Below are positions 1 through 8,840 of a stretch of DNA of 64,000 bases, one piece after another. The position numbers and the translations under genes are program-made. Location: NCBI GenBank assembly GCA_029202485.1, contig CP119313.1, forward strand, positions 2,356,001 to 2,420,000. The letters run 5' to 3'. The notes beneath the pieces were generated by a model, which was given only the letters and a program-made list of their open reading frames with translations, ran no database searches and was not told where the DNA came from. Numbering within the stretch: position 1 is the stretch's first letter; every line of letters begins with the position of its first letter. Origin of the DNA: Candidatus Pedobacter colombiensis (GTDB lineage Bacteria > Bacteroidota > Bacteroidia > Sphingobacteriales > Sphingobacteriaceae).

Positions 1-891
1 ATTTGGCGTAGTCAATAATTTATCACCTGCAAATATGGAACTCGCACCGGCCATAAAGCAAAACGCCTGTTCCAAAGTACTCATTTCATTTCTTCCTGCA
101 GACAATCGCACCACTGAATTAGGCATTACAATACGCGCAGTAGCAATCATCCTAACCATATCCCATATTGGAACACGTGGTTGGTCTTCTAATGGTGTAC
201 CTTTTACAGGTACAAGTGCATTTACCGGAACAGATTCCGGATGAACCTCCATATTGGCTAAGGTCTGCAGCATAGAAACCCTATCTTCAGTTGTTTCACC
301 CAGACCAATAATTCCACCACTACAAACAGTTAATTTTGCTTTACGTACGTTTTTAATGGTATTTAAGCGGTCGTCATAAGTCCTTGTAGAAATGATACGT
401 TTATAGTCATCTTCAGAAGTATCGATGTTATGATTATATGCGTACAAGCCCGCATCCGCTAGCTTTTGAGCCTGACTTTCCGTAAGCATACCTAGAGTAC
501 AGCAAACTTCCATATCCATCTCGTTTACCGCTTTCACCATTTCTATAACGCGATCAAAATCGCGGTTGTCACGCACTTCTCTCCATGCAGCCCCCATACA
601 TAAGCGTGATGCTCCCCCCTCTTTTGCTTTTACAGCAGCAGTAACGACCTGGCTCACCTGCATCAGCGGTTGAACTTCTAAGTCCGTATGATAGCGAGCT
701 GCCTGTGGGCAATAAGAACAATCCTCTGCACAGCCACCTGTTTTAATAGAGATCAGGGAACTAACCTGAACTTCCGAATAGTCTTTATTTTCACGATGTA
801 TAGTTGCAGCTTCATAAACTAAGTCAAGAAAAGGCTTATGATAAATAGCCGAGATTTCTTCTTTAGTCCAATTGTGTTTTGTTGGTTGCAT
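1..891 (-). CDS. bioB: Biotin synthase BioB, C-terminus cut by window edge
   Basis: Radical-SAM enzyme that inserts sulfur into dethiobiotin, the last step of biotin synthesis. The 297 codons in the window begin MQPTKHNWTKEEI and carry the CxxxCxYC 4Fe-4S/SAM motif (CAEDCSYC, about residue 53). Further family signatures are CCTLGML, YNHNIDTSEDDY and SAGRNEMS, the last close to the C-terminus. The family is usually about 330 residues, so roughly 30 residues lie beyond position 1. The ATG at 889-891 is the first in-frame start, and a promoter-like -7 box lies about 80 bp upstream. No other biotin genes are visible on this side. Confidence 0.95.
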   Translation of the reverse strand, partial: MQPTKHNWTKEEISAIYHKPFLDLVYEAATIHRENKDYSEVQVSSLISIKTGGCAEDCSYCPQAARYHTDLEVQPLMQVSQVVTAAVKAKEGGASRLCMGAAWREVRDNRDFDRVIEMVKAVNEMDMEVCCTLGMLTESQAQKLADAGLYAYNHNIDTSEDDYKRIISTRTYDDRLNTIKNVRKAKLTVCSGGIIGLGETTEDRVSMLQTLANMEVHPESVPVNALVPVKGTPLEDQPRVPIWDMVRMIATARIVMPNSVVRLSAGRNEMSTLEQAFCFMAGASSIFAGDKLLTTPN

Positions 892-970
892 ATATTTAGT
901 TTATTAAAGTAAAATGTAGCTAATCCTGGATACATCTGTCTTGTCGAGTTCGAAAGATTGCATAAGGTGG

Positions 971-978
971 CAAATGTA
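971..978 (-). promoter_or_regulatory. Putative -7 promoter box for bioB
   Basis: Reads TACATTTG on the minus strand and matches the Bacteroidota -7 consensus TAnnTTTG. Transcription would start near 964, giving a leader of about 73 nt before bioB. No clean -33 TTTG is present at 19-20 bp, only GTTT. Confidence 0.45.
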
Positions 979-990
979 AGAATAACCCTG

Positions 991-2109
991 TTATTTAAAC
1001 CATCCTTTGCGCCAGAAATATATGATTTGTAATATGGCGATTAGGCCCATAACGATTATGGTGTACAAATAGCCATGCTCTTTATAAAGTTCTGGCATGT
1101 TTTGAGGCAATAATTTTCCAGTTATAGGATCAGCACTGGCAAAGTTCATCCCATAGATACCGGCAATAAAAGTTAAAGGGATAAAAATAGATGAAATAAT
1201 GGTTAGCACCTTCATAATCTCATTCATTCTATTGCTGATGATGGACAGATACATATCAATATTACTGGCCGAAATCTCTTTCAATGACTCTACCATATCG
1301 ATAATTTGTATGCAATGATCATAAGCATCACGGATATACATTTTAGTCTGATCAGGGATGAGCAGACTGTCGCTTCTCAGTATGTCACTCAATTTATCTC
1401 TTTCTGGCCAAACTACCCTTCTTACATTAATCAAATTTCGTTTAACCCGTTGGGTGTCATACATCACACTTCTATCTGGTTTATCAAATAACCGATCCTC
1501 TATAAGGTCCAGTTCTTCCCCCCATGCACCCAATATCACAAAATAAGTATCAATAATGATATCCATTATTGCATACATCAAATAGCTGCTGCCTGCAATT
1601 CGGATGTTTCCTTTCCCTGCGATCAGCCTCGCACGAACCGGATCTAAACAATCTTTATAGCCCTCTTGAAATGTAAACAATGTATTTTGCATTAAAATAA
1701 AAGAAACCTGGTCATTATCCATATTCTTTTGTTCATCAAAATGAAGCATTCTGCTAATTGCAAAATCGTATTTACCGTATTCTTCCAGCTTTGGTCTTTG
1801 ATTTGGAGTCGTAATGTCTTCCAAAATCAATCTATTGATTCCAAAATCATTATTCAAGGTTTCAAACAAATCCAAAGATCCTAAGCCTTTAATTTCTATC
1901 CAATAATTAAACTCACTATTGGTAATTACCCTTGATAGATTTTCAATATTATCCAATTCCTTAACTTCATAGGTATAATCATTATAGGTATGAAAGATAA
2001 TAATTGGCTTTAAAGCTTGCTCATCAATATATACAATACCCGGACTAGAACCGGCCATTCGTAAGGAGTAATTCTTACGTTTACGCTTGTGCTTTGCTGA
2101 TTTACTCAT
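991..2109 (-). CDS. corA: CorA family magnesium/cobalt transporter
   Basis: Inner-membrane divalent cation channel. The 372 residues end with two transmembrane helices (about 310-330 and 345-365), and the signature YGMNF closes the first helix, as in CorA pentamers. The long N-terminal part is the cytoplasmic funnel domain. The first 20 residues are unusually basic (KSAKHKRKRKN). The gene lies 3 bp downstream of the WbqC-like gene on the same strand, so the two are probably cotranscribed. Confidence 0.93.
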   Translation of the reverse strand: MSKSAKHKRKRKNYSLRMAGSSPGIVYIDEQALKPIIIFHTYNDYTYEVKELDNIENLSRVITNSEFNYWIEIKGLGSLDLFETLNNDFGINRLILEDITTPNQRPKLEEYGKYDFAISRMLHFDEQKNMDNDQVSFILMQNTLFTFQEGYKDCLDPVRARLIAGKGNIRIAGSSYLMYAIMDIIIDTYFVILGAWGEELDLIEDRLFDKPDRSVMYDTQRVKRNLINVRRVVWPERDKLSDILRSDSLLIPDQTKMYIRDAYDHCIQIIDMVESLKEISASNIDMYLSIISNRMNEIMKVLTIISSIFIPLTFIAGIYGMNFASADPITGKLLPQNMPELYKEHGYLYTIIVMGLIAILQIIYFWRKGWFK

Positions 2110-2112
2110 ACA

Positions 2113-2724
2113 TCACAGATATGATTTGGTTTGCGGACCTTGATTAAACAACAGGTCAACAATACTTAAGTTTGGTTTAAAGCCCTCTCTATCATCAAAA
2201 ACCTGGAAATAAGGCTTAAAATCACTATCATTTATGGTATTTTTAAAATGGATTTTTGCCCTGAAATCCAACGCAGGGTCTATTTCTTTTACGTATTCGG
2301 TAGTAAAGCCAATCGTAGGTTCCTTTTTAAGTTGCTTAAATAACCACTGTAATAACTCAAGGTTAAAATCAAACAAGTATTCGAATTTATGATGGTAAAA
2401 CTTCGAAAACTCATCTTCATAAAATTCGAAGTAAGCTGAGTTTCTATAACAGCTCTCAAAGCTCTTCCAATGTAGCCTTTGCCAGTTAAAATCATTACTA
2501 ATTTTAACATCTTTAATCTTAGTATGAACCTTTGAACCCTTGATTACAGGGATTATTAAATCCAAATGGCCATTGGGTGAGTATATTCTAGTACGATTTC
2601 TATACGTTTGCTTGGGGAAATGCTCTTCTTTCTCTATTAAAAAATTGTAATCAAAGTCTTTCAAACCAGAGAAGTAGCCAACTGGTGGAAGATAAAAAAG
2701 AGGGAATATAGCTGAACTTTGCAT
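2113..2724 (-). CDS. WbqC-like family protein
   Basis: A 203-residue protein resembling the WbqC-like family (PF08889), often found with surface polysaccharide genes; its biochemical role is unsettled. It begins MQSSAIFPLFYLPPVGYF and has the family features of an early PPVGYF segment, YRNRTRI and a WQRLHWKSFESCYRNSAYFEFY block. I chose the ATG at 2722-2724. A longer frame reaches 2850, but it would overlap the divergent acyltransferase and its promoter and has a non-family N-terminus. It sits upstream of corA and is divergent from acyltransferase and glycosyltransferase genes. Confidence 0.8.
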   Translation of the reverse strand: MQSSAIFPLFYLPPVGYFSGLKDFDYNFLIEKEEHFPKQTYRNRTRIYSPNGHLDLIIPVIKGSKVHTKIKDVKISNDFNWQRLHWKSFESCYRNSAYFEFYEDEFSKFYHHKFEYLFDFNLELLQWLFKQLKKEPTIGFTTEYVKEIDPALDFRAKIHFKNTINDSDFKPYFQVFDDREGFKPNLSIVDLLFNQGPQTKSYL

Positions 2725-2733
2725 CTGATATTT

Positions 2734-2741
2734 TATGTTTG
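2734..2741 (+). promoter_or_regulatory. Putative -7 promoter box for the acyltransferase gene
   Basis: TATGTTTG matches TAnnTTTG. A start of transcription near 2748 leaves about 15 nt before the ATG at 2763. It would exclude the in-frame TTG at 2739 as the initiation codon, because that codon overlaps the box. Confidence 0.45.
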
Positions 2742-2762
2742 CATTCTCAATTCGCCAAATTA

Positions 2763-3644
2763 ATGATAAAAAAAAGCTTTTCTTATATAGGAATATTTTT
2801 TTTGAACTTTTTATCCCTTCTGCCCCTTTCGCTGCTATATCCACTTGCAACTTTAGGGTATTATATCATCTATTATATATATCCTTACCGTAAACAAGTT
2901 GTTCATGAGAACCTTTCCAAGGCTTTTCCGGAGAAATCAGAAGCAGAGATCCTGCACATAGAAAAAAAGTATTTTAGGTACCTGATTAATCTTATTGTCG
3001 AGGTCGTTAAAATGGGCTCTATCTCCCGTTCAGAACTAAAAAAACGTGTAAAATTTAATAACCTCGACCAAATTGAGGAATATTTTAATAAAGGTGAAAG
3101 TGTGCTAGCTTGTACTGGGCATTATGGTAATTGGGAACTATGTATGCTGGCTTTAGGGATTGAATTATCGAAACCAGAGTATGTGATTTATAAGCCATTA
3201 AGCAATAAGGTGTTCGATGCCTGGTTTTACAAAATCCGTACCCAATATGGCAACAAGTTTATTTCTATGCGTCAGACACTAAGATCATTGGCGGCAGTTA
3301 GAAATGAGCCTACCATGTTTTGTTTTGCCGGCGATCAAACTCCTGTAGGCAGTGAGGCCCATTACTGGATCAATTTTATGAATCAGCCAACACCTGTATT
3401 ATTGGGATTGGAAAAAATTGCATTACAAACCAACAGGCCTATATTCTATTTTAAAACTAAAGTAATTAAAAGAGGCTATTACGAAGTAGATTGCATTCCG
3501 TTATGTCTTAATCCTAAGGCAACCAGGGAATATGAAATCACAAATCTACAATTTGCCTTATTAGAAGATATTCTTAATGAAGAACCCGCTTATTGGCTTT
3601 GGAGCCACAGGCGATGGAAACACAAACCAGTTAACGCAGAATAA
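2763..3644 (+). CDS. Lipid A biosynthesis (LpxL/HtrB-like) acyltransferase
   Basis: Predicted inner-membrane lysophospholipid/lipid A acyltransferase, 293 residues. The N-terminus is a hydrophobic helix (about 5-45) followed by the catalytic HxxxxD/E motif, here HYGNWE (about residue 120), in the typical context ACTGHYGNWE. FAGDQTP matches the conserved downstream motif of the family. The ATG at 2763 fits a -7 box at 2734-2741 better than the upstream TTG. The stop overlaps the start of the next gene in a TAATG junction, indicating translational coupling with the glycosyltransferase and suggesting joint work on surface glycolipid. Confidence 0.87.
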   Translation: MIKKSFSYIGIFFLNFLSLLPLSLLYPLATLGYYIIYYIYPYRKQVVHENLSKAFPEKSEAEILHIEKKYFRYLINLIVEVVKMGSISRSELKKRVKFNNLDQIEEYFNKGESVLACTGHYGNWELCMLALGIELSKPEYVIYKPLSNKVFDAWFYKIRTQYGNKFISMRQTLRSLAAVRNEPTMFCFAGDQTPVGSEAHYWINFMNQPTPVLLGLEKIALQTNRPIFYFKTKVIKRGYYEVDCIPLCLNPKATREYEITNLQFALLEDILNEEPAYWLWSHRRWKHKPVNAE

Positions 3645-4657
3645 TGACAATACCAAGTGTAGCAGTAGTAATTTTAAATTGGAATGGTAAGGCGTTGCTA
3701 GAGCAGTTTTTACCCAGTATAGTAAAATCGGTTTACCCAAATTTAAAGCTTATAGTGGGCGATAACGCCTCCACTGATGCTTCTATTGCCTTCGTAACGA
3801 CAAATTACCCTGATGTTAAAGTGATTGTTAACGATCATAATTACGGTTTTGCTGAAGGCTATGGTAAAATATTGGATCAAATTGAAGCCGATTATTACGT
3901 GCTATTAAATTCCGATGTCGAAGTACCTGAGAACTGGATTCAGCCGGTTATTGATGCCATGGAAATGGATGATAAAATAGCTGCTGCACAGCCTAAAATT
4001 AAATGGCAAAAAGATAAAACTCAGTTTGAATATGCCGGTGCAGCCGGAGGATACCTTGATTTGCATGGCTTCCCTTTTTGCAGAGGGCGTATATTTGACA
4101 CTATAGAGCGTGATACAAACCAATATGATGACCAAGTAGAGGTTTTTTGGGCCAGCGGAGCAGCCTTGTTTATTAAAAGCAAATACTGGAAAGAAGTTGG
4201 CGGATTAGATCATGATTTCTTTGCCCACATGGAGGAGATTGACCTTTGCTGGCGTTTAAAAAACCTTGGCTATAAAGTTATTTATTGTCCTGCAGCCGAA
4301 GTTTACCATGTTGGTGGTGGCACCTTAGATGCGGCTAATCCTCATAAAGCCTACCTTAATTTTAGGAACAATCTGGTTCTAATGCAAAAGAACCTACCCA
4401 TAAGTGATGCATACTTTAGGATCTTTATTAGGATGTGCTTAGATTTTGTGGCCTGGATACATTTTTTATTGCAAGGCAAAACAGAATTTGCATGGGCAAT
4501 AAATAGAGCGCATTATCATTTCTTATGCGATTTACAACAAAATGGTGCAAAGCGCGGTCATCATCAAATACCTTTTTTAAAGCATACCGGACTCTACCCT
4601 TCCAGCATTATATGGGCCTATTTTATTAAAAAGATCAGGTTTTTTAGCCAGTTGTAA
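3644..4657 (+). CDS. Glycosyltransferase family 2
   Basis: A GT-A fold glycosyltransferase of 337 residues, probably acting at the cytoplasmic face of the membrane on a cell-surface glycan. It begins with the family 2 pattern VAVVILNWNGKALLEQFLPS, then VGDNASTD. The metal-binding segment is LNSDVEVPENW (about residue 90), and FFAHMEEIDLCWR is the ED-containing acceptor loop typical of rhamnosyl-type GT2 enzymes. The C-terminus has a hydrophobic stretch (about 260-280). It is coupled to the preceding acyltransferase by TAATG. Donor and acceptor cannot be told from sequence. Confidence 0.88.
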   Translation: MTIPSVAVVILNWNGKALLEQFLPSIVKSVYPNLKLIVGDNASTDASIAFVTTNYPDVKVIVNDHNYGFAEGYGKILDQIEADYYVLLNSDVEVPENWIQPVIDAMEMDDKIAAAQPKIKWQKDKTQFEYAGAAGGYLDLHGFPFCRGRIFDTIERDTNQYDDQVEVFWASGAALFIKSKYWKEVGGLDHDFFAHMEEIDLCWRLKNLGYKVIYCPAAEVYHVGGGTLDAANPHKAYLNFRNNLVLMQKNLPISDAYFRIFIRMCLDFVAWIHFLLQGKTEFAWAINRAHYHFLCDLQQNGAKRGHHQIPFLKHTGLYPSSIIWAYFIKKIRFFSQL

Positions 4658-5077
4658 TTACTGTTTTAGTAAGCTTTCAATAGCTAAACGATAACCATCC
4701 ATACCAAAACCTGTTAAAACCCCCTTGCAATTTTTGCCCGTAAGCGATACATGACGGTATTCTTCGCGTGCATAAATGTTGGATATATGAACCTCAATCA
4801 CAGGAGTTTTAATGGCTGCAATCGAATCAGCAATAGCTACAGAGGTATGCGTGTATCCACCTGCATTAATCACAATGCCATCATAAGTAAAACCAACCTC
4901 ATGCAATTTATTAATCAGCTCACCTTCTACATTACTTTGAAAATAGTCTATTTCAATAATGCTGTACATATCGCGCAGCGTTTTAATATATTCATCAAAA
5001 CTCTGGTTACCGTAAATACCGGGTTCACGAAGTCCTAAAAGGTTTAAATTTGGGCCATTAATAATTTGTATCTTCAT
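4658..5077 (-). CDS. aroQ: 3-dehydroquinate dehydratase, type II
   Basis: Catalyses trans-dehydration of 3-dehydroquinate in the shikimate pathway; cytoplasmic dodecamer in the family. The 139 residues have the type II hallmarks: IINGPNLNLLGLREPGIYG near the start with the catalytic tyrosine, VINAGGYTHTSVAI in the middle and EVHISNIYAREEYR, including the catalytic histidine, further on. Two adjacent ATGs (5078-5080 and 5075-5077) are possible; the second gives the usual MKI start. A longer frame to 5146 has no family similarity. It is divergent from xerD and convergent with the glycosyltransferase. Confidence 0.93.
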   Translation of the reverse strand: MKIQIINGPNLNLLGLREPGIYGNQSFDEYIKTLRDMYSIIEIDYFQSNVEGELINKLHEVGFTYDGIVINAGGYTHTSVAIADSIAAIKTPVIEVHISNIYAREEYRHVSLTGKNCKGVLTGFGMDGYRLAIESLLKQ

Positions 5078-5082
5078 CATTT

Positions 5083-5090
5083 CAAACTTA
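5083..5090 (-). promoter_or_regulatory. Putative -7 promoter box for aroQ, nearly leaderless
   Basis: TAAGTTTG on the minus strand matches TAnnTTTG, and TTTA lies 19 bp upstream (5110-5113) as a one-mismatch -33 box. The box ends 2 bp before the tandem ATGs, so transcription would begin at or inside the start codons. Confidence 0.45.
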
Positions 5091-5122
5091 GCCTTAAAAA
5101 CTAAGAGTATAAAATTTTTTTT

Positions 5123-6022
5123 GTGATTAATAACCCCTACCTGCAATCCTATCGTAACTACCTCAAATTGGAGCGTTCCCTTTCCGGAAATTCAATTGAG
5201 GCTTATCTTGGAGATTTAAATAAGCTATTTCAATATTTTGAATCTATAGGTCAAACTCCACAGGTAAAAGACATTAGTGCTGCTGAGTTAAAGCTTTTCA
5301 TATCCTGGATTAATGATTTAGGTATGCTGGCCAGTACACAGGCGCGGGTAGTATCCGGATTAAAATCTTTTTTTAGTTTTCTGATGCTGGAAGAGGTTAT
5401 TGCTACCGACCCTTCTTCACAGCTGGAAACGCCAAGACTAACGCGTCATTTACCAGACACCATCGATATTCGCGAAATTAATGCTATGATTGAGGTGATA
5501 GATGCGTCAAAACCTGATGGAATGCGAAATAAAGCCATTCTTGAAACCCTATATGGATGTGGATTAAGGGTATCTGAGCTGATTAATCTTAAAATATCTG
5601 ATGTATTTGAAGAGAATGAGTTTATACGTGTTACAGGAAAAGGAAATAAAGAGCGTTTAGTACCCATAGGGAAGATGGCTCTAAAATACATCAATATTTA
5701 CCTTCATGAAACGAGAGTACATATTCCAATTAAAAAAGGCTTTGAAGATTATATCTTTTTAAATCGAGGCGGTACACGTCTATCACGTATTTCTGTCTTT
5801 AGTATTATTAAATCACTTGCAGAAAAGTCTGGATTAAAAAAAAGCATCAGTCCACACACCTTCCGCCATTCCTTTGCTACGCATCTGATAGAAGGTGGAG
5901 CAGATTTAAGAGCTATCCAGGAAATGTTAGGCCATTCCAGCATTACAACTACAGAAATCTACACCCATTTGGATAGAGATTATCTAAGAGGTATAATTAC
6001 AGAATTTCATCCAAGAACTTAA
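5123..6022 (+). CDS. xerD: Tyrosine recombinase XerD/XerC-type
   Basis: Site-specific recombinase resolving chromosome dimers at dif, 299 residues. An N-terminal SAM-like DNA-binding domain (about 5-90) precedes the catalytic domain. The catalytic set is visible: Arg in YGCGLRVSELINL, Lys in GKGNKERLVP, HxxR in HTFRHSFATHL, and His then Tyr in LGHSSITTTEIYTH. The start is GTG at 5123, since no ATG lies nearby. It overlaps the convergent prmC end by 4 bp. The context is housekeeping and there is no sign of an integrated element, so a chromosomal Xer role is favoured over a phage integrase. Confidence 0.92.
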   Translation: MINNPYLQSYRNYLKLERSLSGNSIEAYLGDLNKLFQYFESIGQTPQVKDISAAELKLFISWINDLGMLASTQARVVSGLKSFFSFLMLEEVIATDPSSQLETPRLTRHLPDTIDIREINAMIEVIDASKPDGMRNKAILETLYGCGLRVSELINLKISDVFEENEFIRVTGKGNKERLVPIGKMALKYINIYLHETRVHIPIKKGFEDYIFLNRGGTRLSRISVFSIIKSLAEKSGLKKSISPHTFRHSFATHLIEGGADLRAIQEMLGHSSITTTEIYTHLDRDYLRGIITEFHPRT

Positions 6023-6885
6023 AGCGCAATCGCTCGCTGACACTTTATCATTCTGTCTTTACCCTGCATATCTTTTTTTAATTCAATGTTAATAAAAGAT
6101 TTAGACCTAAGCATATCAATCATTTCCTTACCATAATGCTCATTAATCTCAAAGAATAACAAACCCATATCACTCAACGATACCGAGGCAAAATCTGCAA
6201 TGGCTTCATAAAATAGCAGCGGCTTTTCGTTAGGTACAAATAAAGCCATATGTGGCTCATGATCCAATACATTATGATGCATTTGCTCCTCTTCCTTCTC
6301 GGTAATATAAGGAGGATTACTAACGATCACATCGAACTTTTGCCTGGTACTAAATTCACGTATATCGGCTTCAATGAAATTAACATCTACTTGATTTAAA
6401 GATGCATTACCCGAAGCTACTTCAATTGCCTCTTTAGATACGTCTAATGCAGAAACTTCACTAAGAGGAAGGTACTTTTTTAAAGAAACAGCAATACAGC
6501 CACTCCCAGTTCCAATATCTATTATGCGTAGACTAGAACCTGTAACCTCTGCAAGTGCGCTACTTTCAATTACCCATTCAACCAGTTCCTCTGTTTCAGG
6601 CCTTGGTATTAATACTGCCGGAGTCACTTTAAAAGGCAGACCATAAAACACGGTCTCTTCAAGTATGTATTGTATTGGTTTTCCTGTTTTTAATCTAGCT
6701 AAAACCTTTAAATAAGCTGACTCTTGCTGTTCAGAAAGCAGTTCAGCTCCCTTAAGTATGGTAACGGCTCTACTAAATCCAGAAATATGATCAGTTGTGA
6801 TGTAAAAGATGGATGAAACCTCCTCAGCACCATAAATGTCCTGTAGTTCTATTGTAAAATGTTGCAGCAGTTCTTTTAAATTCAT
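6019..6885 (-). CDS. prmC: Peptide chain release factor N5-glutamine methyltransferase
   Basis: SAM-dependent enzyme that methylates the GGQ glutamine of release factors. The 288 residues carry an N-terminal helical domain, the Rossmann motif DIGTGSGCIAVSL and the hallmark NPPY (VSNPPYITEKE, about residue 190). The ATG at 6883-6885 gives MNLKELLQHF; a start 9 bp earlier is possible but adds only three residues. It is divergent from ribD with a 48-bp gap and convergent with xerD. Confidence 0.94.
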   Translation of the reverse strand: MNLKELLQHFTIELQDIYGAEEVSSIFYITTDHISGFSRAVTILKGAELLSEQQESAYLKVLARLKTGKPIQYILEETVFYGLPFKVTPAVLIPRPETEELVEWVIESSALAEVTGSSLRIIDIGTGSGCIAVSLKKYLPLSEVSALDVSKEAIEVASGNASLNQVDVNFIEADIREFSTRQKFDVIVSNPPYITEKEEEQMHHNVLDHEPHMALFVPNEKPLLFYEAIADFASVSLSDMGLLFFEINEHYGKEMIDMLRSKSFINIELKKDMQGKDRMIKCQRAIAL

Positions 6886-6920
6886 ACCACACAAAAGTAA
6901 TTAAATCAAACAATATACCT

Positions 6921-6928
6921 TACTTTTG
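6921..6928 (+). promoter_or_regulatory. Putative -7 promoter box for ribD, leaderless arrangement
   Basis: TACTTTTG matches TAnnTTTG and lies only 5 bp before the ribD ATG at 6934. Initiation at the usual distance would produce a leaderless or near-leaderless mRNA. No -33 TTTG is seen at the expected spacing. Confidence 0.45.
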
Positions 6929-6933
6929 CTTCA

Positions 6934-7986
6934 ATGACGGATGAGTTATATATGCAAAGGTGCCTGGAACTAGCTAGCATGGGCATGGGTAGCGTAAGCC
7001 CAAACCCGCTTGTTGGTTGTGTGATTGTTAGCGATGGAAAGATCATTGGCGAAGGTTATCACGGAAAATTTGGGGAGGCACATGCTGAAGTCAATGCGAT
7101 TAAGTCCGTTATTGAAGCGTATGGAGATCAAGCAGCGAGGCTGTTGGCTAATGCTACAGCTTATGTAAGTCTCGAACCTTGTGCCCATTTTGGAAAAACT
7201 CCTCCTTGCGCTGATCTGTTGGTCAAGCACCAACTTAAAAAGGTTGTTATAGGTAATAAAGATCCATTTGAAGATGTAGATGGCAAGGGGATCCAAAAAC
7301 TTAAAAATGCAGGCATTGAAGTGGTGACGGGTATTTTAGAGGCCGAATGTAGCAAGTTAAACCGACGCTTCTTTACACGTATTCGCAAACAGAGACCATA
7401 TGTCATTTTAAAATGGGCACAAACTGCTGATGGTTACTTTGCACCAAAAAATGGCGCCCAGGAATGGATAAGTGGCCCTATGGCTAAAACACTTGTACAC
7501 AAGTGGCGTACCGAAGAAGATGCTGTTCTTATTGGAAAACGGACCGCAATTGCCGATAACCCACAGCTAAACGCCAGAGAATGGGAAGGTAAAAACCCTT
7601 TACGCATCTTAATAGACCGCAATCTTCAAGTTCCCCAAAGCAATCACATTTATAACAAACTTGCCAAAACGGTTATATTTAATGAACATAAAACCGAAGT
7701 GCAGGATAATATTCACTATATACAAATGGAAGATATGCAGTATTATCTGCCTCAAAAAATAGCCTTTCAGCTGTATCTTATGGACATTCAATCAGTTATT
7801 ATCGAAGGTGGAGCAAATATTCTTCATCAATTTATCGATGCAAACCTATGGGATGAAGCCCGGATTTTGAGTGCAAACAAAATCTGGTCAGCAGGTATTC
7901 CAGCTCCACAAATTAATGGCTACATTGCCGATCAGTTCACGCTTAATAATGATAAATTAACGATCTTTCTAAACAACCATTCATGA
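6934..7986 (+). CDS. ribD: Bifunctional riboflavin biosynthesis deaminase/reductase
   Basis: Performs the deamination and reduction of the pyrimidine intermediate after GTP cyclohydrolase II in riboflavin synthesis. The 350 residues comprise a zinc deaminase domain (about 1-145) with HAEVNAI and PCAHFGKTPPC as zinc ligands. A reductase domain follows (about 150-345), with KWAQTADGYFAP and GGANILHQF. Its stop overlaps the DMT transporter start (ATGA), so the two are translated from one transcript. No other rib genes are nearby. Confidence 0.95.
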   Translation: MTDELYMQRCLELASMGMGSVSPNPLVGCVIVSDGKIIGEGYHGKFGEAHAEVNAIKSVIEAYGDQAARLLANATAYVSLEPCAHFGKTPPCADLLVKHQLKKVVIGNKDPFEDVDGKGIQKLKNAGIEVVTGILEAECSKLNRRFFTRIRKQRPYVILKWAQTADGYFAPKNGAQEWISGPMAKTLVHKWRTEEDAVLIGKRTAIADNPQLNAREWEGKNPLRILIDRNLQVPQSNHIYNKLAKTVIFNEHKTEVQDNIHYIQMEDMQYYLPQKIAFQLYLMDIQSVIIEGGANILHQFIDANLWDEARILSANKIWSAGIPAPQINGYIADQFTLNNDKLTIFLNNHS

Positions 7987-8840
7987 TATTTCTCCTGTTC
8001 AGTATTTGCTGTAGTGTTACAGTCGCCGTATTATTAAAGCTCGCAAAACGTTACAAAATCAACATCACCCAAGCCGTAACCTGGAACTATCTATTTGCCA
8101 TAGTTTTAAGTCTGATCTTCTACAAGCCAAGTTTAACTGATTTGGTATCTGCACCAATAGATTCCATTTATATTGCTCTGGGTGTATTATTACCGGTAGT
8201 GTTCTTATTTTTGGCAGGATCAGTAAGAAGTATTGGAATAGTAAAAACTGATATAGCGCAACGCCTATCGCTGTTTATTCCACTTTTAGCGGCATATTTT
8301 CTATTTAATGAGCATTTCAGCATTTTAAAAATAGCCGGACTATCAGTTGGTTTTATCGCTATATTTTTCACGTTATATAAAAAGACGGTACAGAAAAATG
8401 AAGGGTTAAATTGGTTGTATCCAATTTTTGTCTTCATAGGTTTCGGCGTTATTGATATTCTGTTCAAAAAGGTCGCTCAAATCAAGGCTATCCCTTATAC
8501 AAGCTCATTAATAGTGATTTTTATACTCGCTTTCATGATTTCACTCCTCTACATTTTTTATTTATCAGTTGTTAAAAAGCAAAAATTAGAGCTGATTAAT
8601 TTTATTTGCGGCTGTATTTTAGGTTTCTTTAATTTCTTCAATATCCTCTGCTATCTTAAAGCACATCGGGCAATGGCCGATAACCCCTCAGTAGTCTTTG
8701 CTGCTATGAATATAGGTGTCATTATTGTGGGTAGTTTTGTAGGTATATTCATTTTTAAAGAGAAATTAAATAAACTGAACTATTGGGGCTTATTTCTGGC
8801 ACTCGTTGCCATAGTACTCATTACCAATCCTTTTGCCTAA
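7983..8840 (+). CDS. DMT/EamA-family membrane transporter
   Basis: A 285-residue polytopic protein with about ten hydrophobic helices arranged as two repeats, typical of drug/metabolite transporters in the inner membrane. The segment AQRLSLFIPLLAAYFLFNE resembles the EamA core motif before the repeat boundary, and a second hydrophobic block runs from about residue 215 to the end. It overlaps ribD by 4 bp and the YigZ gene by TAATG, forming a three-gene operon. Coupling to ribD could suggest a flavin or precursor transport role, but this is inference; the substrate is unknown. Confidence 0.82.
   Translation: MIFLLFSICCSVTVAVLLKLAKRYKINITQAVTWNYLFAIVLSLIFYKPSLTDLVSAPIDSIYIALGVLLPVVFLFLAGSVRSIGIVKTDIAQRLSLFIPLLAAYFLFNEHFSILKIAGLSVGFIAIFFTLYKKTVQKNEGLNWLYPIFVFIGFGVIDILFKKVAQIKAIPYTSSLIVIFILAFMISLLYIFYLSVVKKQKLELINFICGCILGFFNFFNILCYLKAHRAMADNPSVVFAAMNIGVIIVGSFVGIFIFKEKLNKLNYWGLFLALVAIVLITNPFA

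Noticed and set aside
2739..2762. TTG as alternative start of the acyltransferase
   Set aside because: It overlaps the -7 box TATGTTTG and would add eight unlikely residues; the ATG at 2763 fits the family start.
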